DNA of 64,000 nt from Leucobacter chromiireducens (GTDB taxonomy: Bacteria > Actinomycetota > Actinomycetes > Actinomycetales > Microbacteriaceae). A program made the translations under genes and the position numbers. The notes below the pieces were generated by a model. The model was not told the origin of the DNA and did not search any database. It saw only the letters and a program-made list of their open reading frames with translations. Location: positions 170,249 through 234,248 of the forward strand of contig NZ_RPDI01000001.1 in assembly GCF_003917135.1 (NCBI RefSeq), read 5' to 3'. Shown in pieces: positions 62,144 to 64,000 of this stretch (its first letter is position 1; the number at the start of each line of letters is the position of its first letter).

Positions 62144-62208
62144 GTTCCCCGCCCCGCCCCGCCCCGGTTCCCACCCCTGGCCCGCCCCTACCTTCTGGCG
62201 CCTTCGGA

Positions 62209-62275
62209 ATCGGGGTCACTTCGGCAGGGTGTCGCGCCCGTCTGCCGCGCGACACCCTGCCCAAATGACCCCGAT
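62209..62275. repeat. Dispersed palindromic repeat, copy 3
   Basis: 28-bp arms (62209-62236 and 62248-62275) with two mismatches and an 11-nt loop. Same stem as copies at 6849 and 34678; loop sequence differs. Between two co-directional genes. Confidence 0.85.
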
Positions 62276-62304
62276 CCAGGGGTGGGGTGGGGAGCGGTGG
62301 GAGC

Positions 62305-62310
62305 TAGGCT
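62305..62310 (+). promoter_or_regulatory. -10 element TAGGCT of deoA
   Basis: TAGGCT-N6-ATG(62317), no ribosome site upstream; leaderless-type. Confidence 0.5.
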
Positions 62311-62316
62311 GGCGGC

Positions 62317-63618
62317 ATGGTGAACGCGCACGTGACCGAGCCCTACGACGTCGTCGACCTGATCGGCGCCAAGCGGCACGCCGGCGCGCTGAGCTCCGGC
62401 GAGATCGCCTGGGTGGTCGACGCGTTCACGCGCGGCGTCGTCGCCCCCGAGCAGATGAGCGCCCTGCTCATGGCGATCGTGATCCAGGGCATGGGGCGGC
62501 AGGAGATCCGGGATCTCACCGCGGCGATGATCGCGAGCGGGGAACGCCTGTCCTTCACCGGCCTCGGCCGGCCGGCCATCGACAAGCACTCGACGGGCGG
62601 CGTTGGCGACAAGATCACGCTCCCGCTCGTGCCGCTGCTCGCAGCCCTCGGCGTCGCCGTGCCGCAGCTCTCCGGGCGCGGGCTCGGCCACACGGGCGGC
62701 ACGCTCGACAAGCTCGAGTCGATCCCGGGCTGGCGCGCCGCGCTGTCGAACGAGGAGATGTACGCGGTGCTGCAGGAAACCGGCGGGGTGATCTGCGCCG
62801 CGGGATCCGGGCTCGCGCCGGCGGACCGCGCCATGTACGCGCTGCGCGACGTCACCGGTACGGTCGCCGCGGTGCCGCTCATCGTCTCGTCGATCATGAG
62901 CAAGAAGATCGCGGAGGGTGCGGACGGCCTCGTACTCGACGTGAAGTTCGGTTCCGGCGCGTTCCTGCCCGACGTCGCCGACGCGCGGGAGCTCGCGCAG
63001 ACGATGGTGCAGCTCGGCGCCGATTCCGGGCTCCGCACTGTCGCGCTCCTCACCGACATGGACGCGCCGCTCGGCCGCGCGGTCGGCAACGCGAACGAGG
63101 TTCGCGAGGCGGTCGAGGTGCTCGCGGGCGGCGGGCCGGCCGACGTCGTTGAGCTGACGCTGGCGCTCGCGCGCGAGATGCTGGATCTCGCCGGACTCAC
63201 CGACGTTGACCCTGCGCCCGCGCTCGCGGACGGCCGGGCGATGGACGCCTGGCGACGCCTGATCCGCGCGCAGGGCGGCGACCCCGACGCTGCGCTGCCC
63301 GTTGCACGTGAAACCGAGATCGTGCGCGCCGGGGCCGACGGCGTGGTGCAGCGCGTGGACGCGCGCGCCGTCGGCGTCGGCGCGTGGCGTCTCGGCGCCG
63401 GCCGTGCGCGCCCGGGCGATCCGGTGGATCACGCCGCTGGCGTCGAGGTGCTCGTGCGCCCGGGGGATACGGTGCGCGCGGGAGACCCGCTCTTCGAGGT
63501 GCGCTGCGATACGCCGGGCCGCCTCGCCCGCGGGCTCGAGTCGCTCGCCGGCGCCGTCGAGCTGGGCACGGAGCAGCCGCCCGCACGCCGGCTCATCGCG
63601 GGCCGCCTCTCGGTGTGA
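62317..63618 (+). CDS. deoA: Thymidine phosphorylase
   Basis: 433 residues. Pyrimidine-nucleoside phosphorylase: N-terminal helical domain (GALSSGEIAWVVDAFTRG), the phosphate/nucleoside-binding stretch DKHSTGGVGDKITLPLVPLLAALG near residues 89-112, LSGRGLGHTGGTLDKLESIPGW near 124, and a C-terminal PYNP_C domain. Cleaves thymidine with phosphate to thymine and deoxyribose-1-phosphate. Third gene after sdhB on this strand but with its own promoter. Confidence 0.93.
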   Translation: MVNAHVTEPYDVVDLIGAKRHAGALSSGEIAWVVDAFTRGVVAPEQMSALLMAIVIQGMGRQEIRDLTAAMIASGERLSFTGLGRPAIDKHSTGGVGDKITLPLVPLLAALGVAVPQLSGRGLGHTGGTLDKLESIPGWRAALSNEEMYAVLQETGGVICAAGSGLAPADRAMYALRDVTGTVAAVPLIVSSIMSKKIAEGADGLVLDVKFGSGAFLPDVADARELAQTMVQLGADSGLRTVALLTDMDAPLGRAVGNANEVREAVEVLAGGGPADVVELTLALAREMLDLAGLTDVDPAPALADGRAMDAWRRLIRAQGGDPDAALPVARETEIVRAGADGVVQRVDARAVGVGAWRLGAGRARPGDPVDHAAGVEVLVRPGDTVRAGDPLFEVRCDTPGRLARGLESLAGAVELGTEQPPARRLIAGRLSV

Positions 63619-63651
63619 GATTGACCCGCCCTGCGCTGATTGCCGCGGAAC

Positions 63652-64000
63652 TCAGGGGCGCCGGGCGAGCGACGTCCACGCGGCAGGGAGCGCGTGAACG
63701 ACGTCACCTGCGGTGATCGGCTGCCCGGCGGTGCCTGCGGCGATGCGTGCCGCGCGATCGTGGAGCTGCGCGGCAGCGATCCCGAGCTCAGCAAGCAGAT
63801 CGGGATCCTGGCGCACCGCTGCGGCGTGCCCCGCGAGGAGCGCGCCGAGCACGCCGCCGAGCACGTCGCCGGTGCCAGCGGTCGCGAGCCAGGGGGTCGC
63901 GGCCGGCGCAACGAGCAGGCCGCCGCGCGGGGCAGCGGCGATCGTGCGCGCACCCTTGAGGAGCACCGTGACGCCGAGCGTGCGCGCGAGCGCCGCTGCG
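63652..64000 (-). CDS. nnrD: ADP/ATP-dependent NAD(P)H-hydrate dehydratase, C-terminal part
   Basis: About 116 residues of the C-terminus lie in the window; the gene continues past the right edge. Diagnostic signature VLLKGARTIAAAP, then TPWLATAGTGDVLGGVLGALLAG, the carbohydrate-kinase-like loop with the active-site GTGD Asp. Restores damaged NAD(P)HX. Convergent with deoA (33 bp). Start not visible. Confidence 0.88.
   Translation of the reverse strand, partial: AAALARTLGVTVLLKGARTIAAAPRGGLLVAPAATPWLATAGTGDVLGGVLGALLAGHAAAVRQDPDLLAELGIAAAQLHDRAARIAAGTAGQPITAGDVVHALPAAWTSLARRP

Overview
The window is chromosomal DNA of a high-GC actinobacterium. Codons end in G/C, GTG starts are frequent, several genes look leaderless (TANNNT 6-7 nt before the start codon), and there are AccBC-type biotin carboxylases with an AccD/AccE pair, an SdhCDAB operon and two sortase-type surface proteins. 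Gene content and order fit Microbacteriaceae, possibly Leucobacter; that is inference from general familiarity, not a search. I count 57 protein-coding genes, one cut by the right edge. I see no rRNA, tRNA, CRISPR array, insertion sequence, prophage or replication origin.

Layout. 0.15-6.8 kb: LPXTG-like beta-helix surface protein, luciferase-like monooxygenase, MHS-type transporter, Eis-like acetyltransferase. 7-9.6 kb: AccBC and a DUF937 protein. 9.7-14.3 kb: co-directional hadA-hadB-murB and DUF2520-panC-panB, mostly with 4-base start/stop overlaps. 14.3-20 kb (minus strand): O-acetylhomoserine sulfhydrylase and PatB-type lyase (overlapping), a DUF418-like membrane protein and a SulP transporter. 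20.2-25.7 kb: C4-dicarboxylate transporter, acetyltransferase, formylglutamate amidohydrolase-like protein, sortase-anchored trypsin-like protease. 26-32.6 kb: META protein, head-to-head retropepsin-like/RimK pair, YceI protein, DUF4287/SRPBCC-like protein, dGTPase, zinc-ribbon orphan, Nudix hydrolase. 32.6-35.6 kb: accE-accD and divergent birA.

35.7-47.2 kb looks like an amine/polyamine uptake region: two PlaP/PuuP-like APC permeases flanking a YtcJ-type amidohydrolase, a TetR regulator, a PotABCD-type ABC transporter, and a divergent GntR/FadR regulator coupled to a soluble Cache-domain protein. A 22-bp imperfect palindrome lies in the divergent promoter. After a mannose-1-phosphate guanylyltransferase gene, 48.4-57.3 kb is a catabolic island: ridA plus ketoglutarate-semialdehyde dehydrogenase on one strand, an SsuABC/TauABC-type transporter and a three-domain M24 enzyme on the other, then lysR and kdgD. 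KdgD and the dehydrogenase form the last two steps from 5-keto-4-deoxyglucarate to 2-oxoglutarate, but no glucarate or galactarate dehydratase is present. The two divergent intergenic regions of this island share the same bipartite element, GATACC-N37-GGTAT with TGTTRGACA on its right side, overlapping a predicted -35. I read this as the LysR operator tying the halves into one regulon; it is the most interesting system here. The island ends at sdhCDAB, followed by a YihY/BrkB membrane protein, thymidine phosphorylase and a partial NAD(P)H-hydrate dehydratase gene.

Three copies of a 28-31-bp inverted repeat with an 11-nt loop (6849, 34678 and 62209) form a dispersed family. The stems are conserved, the loops are not, and all copies are intergenic.
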